Assembly (NCBI GenBank): GCA_964019055.1
Contig: OZ025214.1
Location: 9,052,858-9,116,857 of the forward strand
Length of the DNA stretch: 64,000 nt
From: Anthopleura xanthogrammica
Lineage: Eukaryota > Cnidaria > Anthozoa > Actiniaria > Actiniidae
Direction: 5' to 3'
The notes beneath the pieces are model-generated. The model was not told where the DNA came from and searched no databases. It saw nothing but the letters and a program-made list of their open reading frames with translations. Both the position numbers and the translations under genes were made by a program. Of the stretch, positions 47,601 to 58,363 are shown piece after piece. Every line of letters begins with the position of its first letter. Positions within the stretch are counted from its first letter, which is position 1.

Positions 47601-50193
47601 GCGTAAGCGAAAAACCTGGTTTTGAGAGCCAAAATGGCCATTTTTCAGTTTTTTGGGCTAAAAAGCTTTTTTTTCCAGCAAAACAGTGTTTTGGACACCC
47701 AAAATGTGCTTTTCCCGGCCAAAACTTGCGTTTAGCAGTGAAAACGTCGTGTTTCGAGCAAAAGAAAATTCTCAGCAAATTTCCAATTTTGTCAGCAAAA
47801 AACAGCTTTTTTGACCAAAAAGCACCTTTACTCAGTCAAAACCGAATTTTTTTTCGCCAAAAAGTCGTGTTTTTATCTCAAGAGGTATTTTCATGAGCAA
47901 AAAGTGGGGGTTTCAGCCAACAGGTGACGGCGTAAGCGAAAAACCTGGTTTTGAGAGCCAAAATGGCCATTTTTCAGTTTTTTGGGCTAAAAAGCTTTTT
48001 TTTCCAGCAAAACAGTGTTTTGGACACCCAAAATGTGCTTTTCCCGGCCAAAACTTGCGTTTAGCAGTGAAAACGTCGTGTTTCGAGCAAAAGAAAATTC
48101 TCAGCAAATTTCCAATTTTGTCAGCAAAAAACAGCTTTTTTGACCAAAAAGCACCTTTACTCAGTCAAAACCGAATTTTTTTCGCCAAAAAGTCGTGTTT
48201 TTATCTCAAGAGGTATTTTCATGAGCAAAAAGTGGGGGTTTCAGCCAACAGGTGACGGCGTAAGCGAAAAACCTGGTTTTGAGAGCCAAAATGGCCATTT
48301 TTCAGTTTTTTGGGCTAAAAAGCTTTTTTTTCCAGCAAAACAGTGTTTTGGACACCCAAAATGTGCTTTTCCCGGCCAAAACTTGCGTTTAGCAGTGAAA
48401 ACGTCGTGTTTCGAGCAAAAGAAAATTCTCAGCAAATTTCCAATTTTGTCAGCAAAAAACAGCTTTTTTGACCAAAAAGCACCTTTACTCAGTCAAAACC
48501 GAATTTTTTTCGCCAAAAAGTCGTGTTTTTATCTCAAGAGGTATTTTCATGAGCAAAAAGTGGGGGTTTCAGCCAACAGGTGACGGCGTAAGCGAAAAAC
48601 CTGGTTTTGAGAGCCAAAATGGCCATTTTTCAGTTTTTTGGGCTAAAAAGCTTTTTTTTCCAGCAAAACAGTGTTTTGGACACCCAAAATGTGCTTTTCC
48701 CGGCCAAAACTTGCGTTTAGCAGTGAAAACGTCGTGTTTCGAGCAAAAGAAAATTCTCAGCAAATTTCCAATTTTGTCAGCAAAAAACAGCTTTTTTGAC
48801 CAAAAAGCACCTTTACTAAGTCAAAACCGAATTTTTTTTCGCCAAAAAGTCGTGTTTTTATCTCAAGAGGTATTTTCATGAGCAAAAAGTGGGGGTTTCA
48901 GCCAACAGGTGACGGCGTAAGCGAAAAACCTGGTTTTGAGAGCCAAAATGGCCATTTTTCAGTTTTTTGGGCTAAAAAGCTTTTTTTTCCAGCAAAACAG
49001 TGTTTTGGACACCCAAAATGTGCTTTTCCCGGCCAAAACTTGCGTTTAGCAGTGAAAACGTCGTGTTTCGAGCAAAAGAAAATTCTCAGCAAATTTCCAA
49101 TTTTGTCAGCAAAAAACAGCTTTTTTGACCAAAAAGCACCTTTACTCAGTCAAAACCGAATTTTTTTTCGCCAAAAAGTCGTGTTTTTATCTCAAGAGGT
49201 ATTTTCATGAGCAAAAAGTGGGGGTTTCAGCCAACAGGTGACGGCGTAAGCGAAAAACCTGGTTTTGAGAGCCAAAATGGCCATTTTTCAGTTTTTTGGG
49301 CTAAAAAGCTTTTTTTTCCAGCAAAACAGTGTTTTGGACACCCAAAATGTGCTTTTCCCGGCCAAAACTTGCGTTTAGCAGTGAAAACGTCGTGTTTCGA
49401 GCAAAAGAAAATTCTCAGCAAATTTCCAATTTTGTCAGCAAAAAACAGCTTTTTTGACCAAAAAGCACCTTTACTCAGTCAAAACCGAATTTTTTTTCGC
49501 CAAAAAGTCGTGTTTTTATCTCAAGAGGTATTTTCATGAGCAAAAAGTGGGGGTTTCAGCCAACAGGTGACGGCGTAAGCGAAAAACCTGGTTTTGAGAG
49601 CCAAAATGGCCATTTTTCAGTTTTTTGGGCTAAAAAGCTTTTTTTTCCAGCAAAACAGTGTTTTGGACACCCAAAATGTGCTTTTCCCGGCCAAAACTTG
49701 CGTTTAGCAGTGAAAACGTCGTGTTTCGAGCAAAAGAAAATTCTCAGCAAATTTCCAATTTTGTCAGCCAAAAACAGCTTTTTTGACCAAAAAGCACCTT
49801 TACTCAGTCAAAACCGAATTTTTTTTCGCCAAAAAGTCGTGTTTTTATCTCAAGAGGTATTTTCATGAGCAAAAAGTGGGGGTTTCAGCCAACAGGTGAC
49901 GGCGTAAGCGAAAAACCTGGTTTTGAGAGCCAAAATGGCCATTTTTCAGTTTTTTGGGCTAAAAAGCTTTTTTTTCCAGCAAAACAGTGTTTTGGACACC
50001 CAAAATGTGCTTTTCCCGGCCAAAACTTGCGTTTAGCAGTGAAAACGTCGTGTTTCGAGCAAAAGAAAATTCTCAGCAAATTTCCAATTTTGTCAGCAAA
50101 AAACAGCTTTTTTGACCAAAAAGCACCTTTACTCAGTCAAAACCGAATTTTTTTTCGCCAAAAAGTCGTGTTTTTATCTCAAGAGGTATTTTC
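41644..50193 (+). repeat. Mostly reference monomers with short dimer runs, 26 copies
   Basis: Most of these copies match the reference. GGACAGCC replaces GGACACCC in copies 41973 and 44933. Copies 44276 (328 bp, AAAGTAAATT) and 44604 (TTTTTTAACCAGC, TATTTACATG) carry several private changes. In 45262-46577, GTCGTGGTTTT marks every second monomer (45262 and 45920), a dimer. Copies 47236, 47893 and 48221 are 328 bp with seven T before CGCC. Copy 48549 has TACTAAGTC, and copy 49536 has GTCAGCCAAAA. Confidence 0.8.
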
Positions 50194-53100
50194 ATGAGCA
50201 AAAAGTGGGGGTTTCAGCCAACAGGTGACGGCGTAAGCGAAAAACCTGGTTTTGAGAGCCAAAATGGCCATTTTTCAGTTTTTTGGGCTAAAAAGCTTTT
50301 TTTTCCAGCAAAACAGTGTTTTGGACAGCCAAAATGTGCTTTTCCCGGCCAAAACTTGCGTTTAGCAGTAAAAACGTCGTGTTTCGAGCAAAAGAAAATT
50401 CTCAGCAAATTTCCAATTTTGTCAGCAAAAAACAGCTTTTCTGACCAAAAAGCACCTTTACTCAGTCAAAACCGAATTTTTTTTCGCCAAAAAGTCGTGT
50501 TTTTATCTCAAGAGGTATTTTCATGAGCAAAAAGTGGGGGTTTCAGCCAACAGGTGACGCCGTAAGCGAAAAACCTGGTTTTGAGAGCCAAAATGGCCAT
50601 TTTTCAGTTTTTTGGGCTAAAAAGCTTTTTTTTCCAGCAAAACAGTGTTTTGGACACCCAAAATGTGCTTTTCCCGGCCAAAACTTGCGTTTAGCAGTGA
50701 AAACGTCGTGCTTCGAGCAAAAGAAAATTCTCAGCAAATTTCCAATTTTGTCAGCAAAAAACAGCTTTTTTGACCAAAAAGCACCTTTACTCAGTCAAAA
50801 CCGAATTTTTTTTCGCCAAAAAGTCGTGTTTTTATCTCAAGAGGTATTTTCATGAGCAAAAAGTGGGGGTTTCAGCCAACAGGTGACGCCGTAAGCGAAA
50901 AACCTGGTTTTGAGAGCCAAAATGGCCATTTTTCAGTTTTTTGGGCTAAAAAGCTTTTTTTTCCAGCAAAACAGTGTTTTGGACACCCAAAATGTGCTTT
51001 TCCCGGCCAAAACTTGCGTTTAGCAGTGAAAACGTCGTGTTTCGAGCAAAAGAAAATTCTCAGCAAATTTCCAATTTTGTCAGCAAAAAACAGCTTTTTT
51101 GACCAAAAAGCACCTTTACTCAGTCAAAACCGAATTTTTTTTCACCAAAAAGTCGTGTTTTTATCTCAAGAGGTATTTTCATGAGCAAAAAGTGCGGGGT
51201 TTCAGCCAACAGGTGACGCCGTAAGCGAAAAACCTGGTTTTGAGAGCCAAAATGGCCATTTTTCAGTTTTTTGGGCTAAAAAGCTTTTTTTTCCAGCAAA
51301 ACAGTGTTTTGGACACCCAAAATGTGCTTTTCCCGGCCAAAACTTGCGTTTAGCAGTGAAAACGTCGTGTTTCGAGCAAAAGAAAATTCTCAGCAAATTT
51401 CCAATTTTGTCAGCAAAAAACAGCTTTTTTGACCAAAAAGCACCTTTACTCAGTCAAAACCGAATTTTTTTTCGCCAAAAAGTCGTGTTTTTATCTCAAG
51501 AGGTATTTTCATGAGCAAAAAGTGGGGGTTTCAGCCAACAGGTGACGCCGTAAGCGAAAAACCTGGTTTTGAGAGCCAAAATGGCCATTTTTCAGTTTTT
51601 TGGGCTAAAAAGCTTTTTTTTCCAGCAAAACAGTGTTTTGGACACCCAAAATGTGCTTTTCCCGGCCAAAACTTGCGTTTAGCAGTGAAAACGTCGTGTT
51701 TCGAGCAAAAGAAAATTCTCAGCAAATTTCCAATTTTGTCAGCAAAAAACAGCTTTTTTGACCAAAAAGCACCTTTACTCAGTCAAAACCGAATTTTTTT
51801 TCGCCAAAAAGTCGTGTTTTTATCTCAAGAGGTATTTTCATGAGCAAAAAGTGGGTTTTTCGCCAAAAAGTCGTGTTTTTATCTCAAGAGGTATTTTCAT
51901 GAGCAAAAAGTGGGGGTTTCAGCCAACAGGTGACGCCGTAAGCGAAAAACCTGGTTTTGAGAGCCAAAATGGCCATTTTTCAGTTTTTTGGGCTAAAAAG
52001 CTTTTTTTTCCAGCAAAACAGTGTTTTGGACACCCAAAATGTGCTTTTCCCGGCCAAAACTTGCGTTTAGCAGTGAAAACGTCGTGTTTCGAGCAAAAGA
52101 AAATTCTAAGCAAATTTCCAATTTTGTCAGCAAAAAACAGCTTTTTTGACCAAAAAGCACCTTTACTCAGTCAAAACCGAATTTTTTTTCGCCAAAAAGT
52201 CGTGTTTTTATCTCAAGAGGTATTTTCATGAGCAAAAAGTGGGGGTTTCAGCCAACAGGTGACGGCGTAAGCGAAAAACCTGGTTTTGAGAGCCAAAATG
52301 GCCATTTTTCAGTTTTTTGGGCTAAAAAGCTTTTTTTTCCAGCAAAACAGTGTTTTGGACACCCAAAATGTGCTTTTCCCGGCCAAAACTTGCGTTTAGC
52401 AGTGAAAACGTCGTGTTTCGAGCAAAAGAAAATTCTCAGCAAATTTCCAATTTTGTCAGCAAAAAACAGCTTTTTTGACCAAAAAGCACCTTTACTCAGT
52501 CAAAACCGAATTTTTTTTCGCCAAAAAGTCGTGTTTTTATCTCAAGAGGTATTTTCATGAGCAAAAAGTGGGGGTTTCAGCCAACAGGTGACGCCGTAAG
52601 CGAAAAACCTGGTTTTGAGAGCCAAAATGGCCATTTTTCAGTTTTTTGGGCTAAAAAGCTTTTTTTTCCAGCAAAACAGTGTTTTGGACAGCCAAAATGT
52701 GCTTTTCCCGGCCAAAACTTGCGTTTAGCAGTGAAAACGTCGTGTTTCGAGCAAAAGAAAATTCTCAGCAAATTTCCAATTTTGTCAGCAAAAAACAGCT
52801 TTTTTGACCAAAAAGCACCTTTACTCAGTCAAAACCGAATTTTTTTTCGCCAAAAAGTCGTGTTTTTATCTCAAGAGGTATTTTCATGAGCAAAAAGTGG
52901 GGGTTTCAGCCAACAGGTGACGCCGTAAGCGAAAAACCTGGTTTTGAGAGCCAAAATGGCCATTTTTCAGTTTTTTGGGCTAAAAAGCTTTTTTTTCCAG
53001 CAAAACAGTGTTTTGGACACCCAAAATGTGCTTTTCCCGGCCAAAACTTGCGTTTAGCAGTGAAAACGTCGTGCTTCGAGCAAAAGAAAATTCTCAGCAA

Positions 53101-54141
53101 ATTTCCAATTTTGTCAGCAAAAAACAGCTTTTTTGACCAAAAAGCACCTTTACTCAGTCAAAACCGAATTTTTTTTCGCCAAAAAGTCGTGTTTTTATCT
53201 CAAGAGGTATTTTCATGAGCAAAAAGTGCGGGGTTTCAGCCAACAGGTGACGCCGTAAGCGAAAAACCTGGTTTTGAGAGCCAAAATGGCCATTTTTCAG
53301 TTTTTTGGGCTAAAAAGCTTTTTTTTCCAGCAAAACAGTGTTTTGGACACCCAAAATGTGCTTTTCCCGGCCAAAACTTGCGTTTAGCAGTGAAAACGTC
53401 GTGTTTCGAGCAAAAGAAAATTCTCAGCAAATTTCCAATTTTGTCAGCAAAAAACAGCTTTTTTGACCAAAAAGCACCTTTACTCAGTCAAAACCGAATT
53501 TTTTTTCGCCAAAAAGTCGTGTTTTTATCTCAAGAGGTATTTTCATGAGCAAAAAGTGGGGGTTTCAGCCAACAGGTGACGCCGTAAGCGAAAAACCTGG
53601 TTTTGAGAGCCAAAATGGCCATTTTTCAGTTTTTTGGGCTAAAAAGCTTTTTTTTCCAGCAAAACAGTGTTTTGGACACCCAAAATGTGCTTTTCCCGGC
53701 CAAAACTTGCGTTTAGCAGTGAAAACGTCGTGTTTCGAGCAAAAGAAAATTCTCAGCAAATTTCCAATTTTGTCAGCAAAAAACAGCTTTTTTGACCAAA
53801 AAGCACCTTTACTCAGTCAAAACCGAATTTTTTTTCGCCAAAAAGTCGTGTTTTTATCTCAAGAGGTATTTTCATGAGCAAAAAGTGGGGGTTTCAGCCA
53901 ACAGGTGACGCCGTAAGCGAAAAACCTGGTTTTGAGAGCCAAAATGGCCATTTTTCAGTTTTTTGGGCTAAAAAGCTTTTTTTTCCAGCAAAACAGTGTT
54001 TTGGACACCCAAAATGTGCTTTTCCCGGCCAAAACTTGCGTTTAGCAGTGAAAACGTCGTGTTTCGAGCAAAAGAAAATTCTCAGCAAATTTCCAATTTT
54101 GTCAGCAAAAAACAGCTTTTTTGACCAAAAAGCACCTTTAC
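50194..54141 (+). repeat. GCC-allele zone next to the inversion
   Basis: Eleven full copies, one remnant and a terminal partial copy lie here, most with the GACGCCG allele. The ordered markers GGACAGCC (50194), GTGCTTCG (50523) and GTGCGGGG (51181, 330 bp) recur as GGACAGCC (52557), GTGCTTCG (52886) and GTGCGGGG (53215, 330 bp). The first set has one more monomer (50852, with TTCACC) between the last two markers. This is a duplicated block that later gained or lost one monomer. The GCC allele continues through the inverted block and beyond, so both sides of the inversion belong to the same local variant pool. Confidence 0.8.
51840..51898 (+). repeat. 59-bp monomer remnant (internal deletion)
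   Basis: Only monomer positions 1-16 and 287-329 are present, joined as GTGGG|TTTTTCGCC. About 270 bp (positions 17-286) are missing. The right edge lies within the 8-T tract at 284-291. There is little or no microhomology at the join beyond the T residues. It is the only grossly truncated monomer inside the forward array. Confidence 0.9.
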
Positions 54142-54143
54142 CC
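54142..54143. other. Left inversion junction
   Basis: Forward sequence follows the monomer up to position 268 (base 54141, ...CACCTTTAC). The next two bases, CC, fit neither side cleanly. From 54144 the sequence is the reverse complement of the monomer starting at position 282 (TCGGTTTTGACTGAG). The flanking ...CCTTTAC and GTAAAGG... (from 54158) form inverted-repeat arms around a 16-base centre, so the junction is the centre of a very large imperfect palindrome. Confidence 0.9.
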
Positions 54144-57100
54144 TCGGTTTTGACTGAGTAAAGGTGCTTTTTGGTCAAAAAAGCTGTTTTTTGCTGACAA
54201 AATTGGAAATTTGCTGAGAATTTTCTTTTGCTCGAAACACGACGTTTTCACTGCTAAACGCAAGTTTTGGTCGGGAAAAGCACATTTTGGGTGTCCAAAA
54301 CACTGTTTTGCTGGAAAAAAAGCTTTTTAGCCCCAAAAACTGAAAAATGGCCATTTTGGCTCTCAAAACCAGGTTTTTCGCTTACGGCGTCACCTGTTGG
54401 CTGAAACCCCCACTTTTTGCTCATGAAAATACCTCTTGAGATAAAAACACGACTTTTTGGCGAAAAAAAATTCGGTTTTGACTGAGTAAAGGTGCTTTTT
54501 GGTCAAAAAAGCTGTTTTTTGCTGACAAAATTGGAAATTTGCTGAGAATTTTCTTTTGCTCGCAACACGACGTTTTCACTGCTAAACGCAAGTTTTGGTC
54601 GGGAAAAGCACATTTTGGGTGTCCAAAACACTGTTTTGCTGGAAAAAAAGCTTTTTAGCCCCAAAAACTGAAAAATGGCCATTTTGGCTCTCAAAACCAG
54701 GTTTTTCGCTTACGGCGTCACCTGTTGGCTGAAACCCCCACTTTTTGCTCATGAAAATACCTCTTGAGATAAAAACACGACTTTTTGGCGAAAAAAAATT
54801 CGGTTTTGACTGAGTAAAGGTGCTTTTTGGTCAAAAAAGCTGTTTTTTGCTGACAAAATTGGAAATTTGCTGAGAATTTTCTTTTGCTCGAAACACGACG
54901 TTTTCACTGCTAAACGCAAGTTTTGGTCGGGAAAAGCACATTTTGGGTGTCCAAAACACTGTTTTGCTGGAAAAAAAGCTTTTTAGCCCCAAAAACTGAA
55001 AAATGGCCATTTTGGCTCTCAAAACCAGGTTTTTCGCTTACGGCGTCACCTGTTGGCTGAAACCCCCACTTTTTGCTCATGAAAATACCTCTTGAGATAA
55101 AAACACGACTTTTTGGCGAAAAAAAATTCGGTTTTGACTGAGTAAAGGTGCTTTTTGGTCAAAAAAGCTGTTTTTTGCTGACAAAATTGGAAATTTGCTG
55201 AGAATTTTCTTTTGCTCGAAACACGACGTTTTCACTGCTAAACGCAAGTTTTGGTCGGGAAAAGCACATTTTGGGTGTCCAAAACACTGTTTTGCTGGAA
55301 AAAAAGCTTTTTAGCCCCAAAAACTGAAAAATGGCCATTTTGGCTCTCAAAACCAGGTTTTTCGCTTACGGCGTCACCTGTTGGCTGAAACCCCCACTTT
55401 TTGCTCATGAAAATACCTCTTGAGATAAAAACACGACTTTTTGGCGAAAAAAAATTCGGTTTTGACTGAGTAAAGGTGCTTTTTGGTCAAAAAAGCTGTT
55501 TTTTGCTGACAAAATTGGAAATTTGCTGAGAATTTTCTTTTGCTCGAAACACGACGTTTTCACTGCTAAACGCAAGTTTTGGCCGGGAAAAGCACATTTT
55601 GGGTGTCCAAAATACTGTTTTGCTGAAAAAAAAAGCTTTTTAGCCCCAAAAACTGAAAAATGGCCATTTTGGCTCTCAAAACCAGGTTTTTCGCTTACGG
55701 CGTCACCTGTTGGCTGAAACCCCCACTTTTTGCTCATGAAAATACCTCTTGAGATAAAAACACGACTTTTTGGCGAAAAAAAATTCGGTTTTGACTGAGT
55801 AAAGGTGCTTTTTGGTCAAAAAAGCTGTTTTTTGCTGACAAAATTGGAAATTTGCTGAGAATTTTCTTTTGCTCGAAACACGACGTTTTCACTGCTAAAC
55901 GCAAGTTTTGGTCGGGAAAAGCACATTTTGGGTGTCCAAAACACTGTTTTGCTGGAAAAAAAGCTTTTTAGCCCCAAAAACTGAAAAATGGCCATTTTGG
56001 CTCTCAAAACCAGGTTTTTCGCTTACGGCGTCACCTGTTGGCTGAAACCCCCACTTTTTGCTCATGAAAATACCTCTTGAGATAAAAACACGACTTTTTG
56101 GCGAAAAAAAATTCGGTTTTGACTGAGTAAAGGTGCTTTTTGGTCAAAAAAGCTGTTTTTTGCTGACAAAATTGGAAATTTGCTGAGAATTTTCTTTTGC
56201 TCGAAACACGACGTTTTCACTGCTAAACGCAAGTTTTGGTCGGGAAAAGCACATTTTGGGTGTCCAAAACACTGTTTTGCTGGAAAAAAAGCTTTTTAGC
56301 CCCAAAAACTGAAAAATGGCCATTTTGGCTCTCAAAACCAGGTTTTTCGCTTACGGCGTCACCTGTTGGCTGAAACCCCCACTTTTTGCTCATGAAAATA
56401 CCTCTTGAGATAAAAACACGACTTTTTGGCGAAAAAAAATTCGGTTTTGACTGAGTAAAGGTGCTTTTTGGTCAAAAAAGCTGTTTTTTGCTGACAAAAT
56501 TGGAAATTTGCTGAGAATTTTCTTTTGCTCGAAACACGACGTTTTCACTGCTAAACGCAAGTTTTGGTCGGGAAAAGCACATTTTGGGTGTCCAAAACAC
56601 TGTTTTGCTGGAAAAAAAGCTTTTTAGCCCCAAAAACTGAAAAATGGCCATTTTGGCTCTCAAAACCAGGTTTTTCGCTTACGGCGTCACCTGTTGGCTG
56701 AAACCCCCACTTTTTGCTCATGAAAATACCTCTTGAGATAAAAACACGACTTTTTGGCGAAAAAAAATTCGGTTTTGACTGAGTAAAGGTGCTTTTTGGT
56801 CAAAAAAGCTGTTTTTTGCTGACAAAATTGGAAATTTGCTGAGAATTTTCTTTTGCTCGAAACACGACGTTTTCACTGCTAAACGCAAGTTTTGGTCGGG
56901 AAAAGCACATTTTGGGTGTCCAAAACACTGTTTTGCTGGAAAAAAAGCTTTTTAGCCCCAAAAACTGAAAAATGGCCATTTTGGCTCTCAAAACCAGGTT
57001 TTTCGCTTACGGCGTCACCTGTTGGCTGAAACCCCCACTTTTTGCTCATGAAAATACCTCTTGAGATAAAAACACGACTTTTTGGCGAAAAAAAATTCGG

Positions 57101-58363
57101 TTTTGACTGAGTAAAGGTGCTTTTTGGTCAAAAAAGCTGTTTTTTGCTGACAAAATTGGAAATTTGCTGAGAATTTTCTTTTGCTCGAAACACGACGTTT
57201 TCACTGCTAAACGCAAGTTTTGGTCGGGAAAAGCACATTTTGGGTGTCCAAAACACTGTTTTGCTGGAAAAAAAGCTTTTTAGCCCCAAAAACTGAAAAA
57301 TGGCCATTTTGGCTCTCAAAACCAGGTTTTTCGCTTACGGCGTCACCTGTTGGCTGAAACCCCCACTTTTTGCTCATGAAAATACCTCTTGAGATAAAAA
57401 CACGACTTTTTGGCGAAAAAAAATTCGGTTTTGACTGAGTAAAGGTGCTTTTTGGTCAAAAAAGCTGTTTTTTGCTGACAAAATTGGAAATTTGCTGAGA
57501 ATTTTCTTTTGCTCGAAACACGACGTTTTCACTGCTAAACGCAAGTTTTGGTCGGGAAAAGCACATTTTGGGTGTCCAAAACACTGTTTTGCTGGAAAAA
57601 AAGCTTTTTAGCCCCAAAAACTGAAAAATGGCCATTTTGGCTCTCAAAACCAGGTTTTTCGCTTACGGCGTCACCTGTTGGCTGAAACCCCCACTTTTTG
57701 CTCATGAAAATACCTCTTGAGATAAAAACACGACTTTTTGGCGAAAAAAAATTCGGTTTTGACTGAGTAAAGGTGCTTTTTGGTCAAAAAAGCTGTTTTT
57801 TGCTGACAAAATTGGAAATTTGCTGAGAATTTTCTTTTGCTCGAAACACGACGTTTTCACTGCTAAACGCAAGTTTTGGCCGGGAAAAGCACATTTTGGG
57901 TGTCCAAAACACTGTTTTGCACGAAAAAAAAGCTTTTTAGCCCCAAAAACTGAAAAATGGCCATTTTGGCTCTCAAAACCAGGTGTTTCGCTTACGCCGT
58001 CACCTGTTGGCTGAAACCCCCACTTTTTGCTCATGAAAATACCTCTTGAGATAAAAACACGACTTTTTGGCGAAAAAAAATTCGGTTTTGACTGAGTAAA
58101 GGTGCTTTTTGGTCAAAAAAGCTGTTTTTTGCTGACAAAATTGGAAATTTGCTGAGAATTTTCTTTTGCTCGAAACACGACGTTTTCACTGCTAAACGCA
58201 AGTTTTGGCCGGGAAAAGCACATTTTGGGTGTCCAAAATACTGTTTTGCTGAAAAAAAAAGCTTTTTAGCCCCAAAAACTGAAAAATGGCCATTTTGGCT
58301 CTCAAAACCAGGTTTTTCGCTTACGGCGTCACCTGTTGGCTGAAACCCCCACTTTTTGCTCAT
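54144..58363 (-). repeat. Private subfamily within the inverted block
   Basis: Read on the minus strand, most copies here are 328 bp with seven T before CCAGC, CCCGACC instead of CCCGGCC (monomer 155), and TTTTTGGGGCT instead of TTTTTTGGGCT (monomer 91). I did not see the last two changes in the forward blocks. Ten full copies and the left partial are of this 328-bp type. Three 329-bp copies keep CCCGGCC but share the GGGG change: two (starting at 55737 and 58363) have CAGTATTTTGG, and one (58034) has a different private set. The six copies from 56065 to 57705 look identical, so this subfamily amplified recently within the inverted orientation. Confidence 0.85.

Larger units (their letters stand above)
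1..54141 (+). repeat. Satellite array, block A (forward), 329-bp monomers
   Basis: This block is a head-to-tail tandem array. Counting the motif ATGAGCAAAAAG gives 163 complete copies starting at 169, a 168-base partial copy at the left edge (monomer positions 162-329) and a 268-base partial copy at the right (from 53874). Most copies are exactly 329 bp. Exceptions range from 328 to 333 bp, mostly single-base changes in T-runs, plus one 59-bp remnant at 51840. Copies differ by zero to a few substitutions. No unrelated sequence interrupts the array. Near-identity over 54 kb implies recent amplification or continuing homogenisation by unequal exchange or gene conversion. Centromeric or pericentromeric satellite is the best general reading, but the sequence alone does not show where on the chromosome it sits. 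Confidence 0.97.

Noticed and set aside
169..54161. About 160 forward ORFs of around 110 codons (plus longer fusions of 179-221 codons) as a tandem gene family
   Set aside because: They are one repeat read many times, not independent evidence. Monomer length is not a multiple of three, fusions arise only from indels, substitutions show no protein-level constraint by rough count, and the product is a low-complexity repeat reflecting alternating A- and T-runs.
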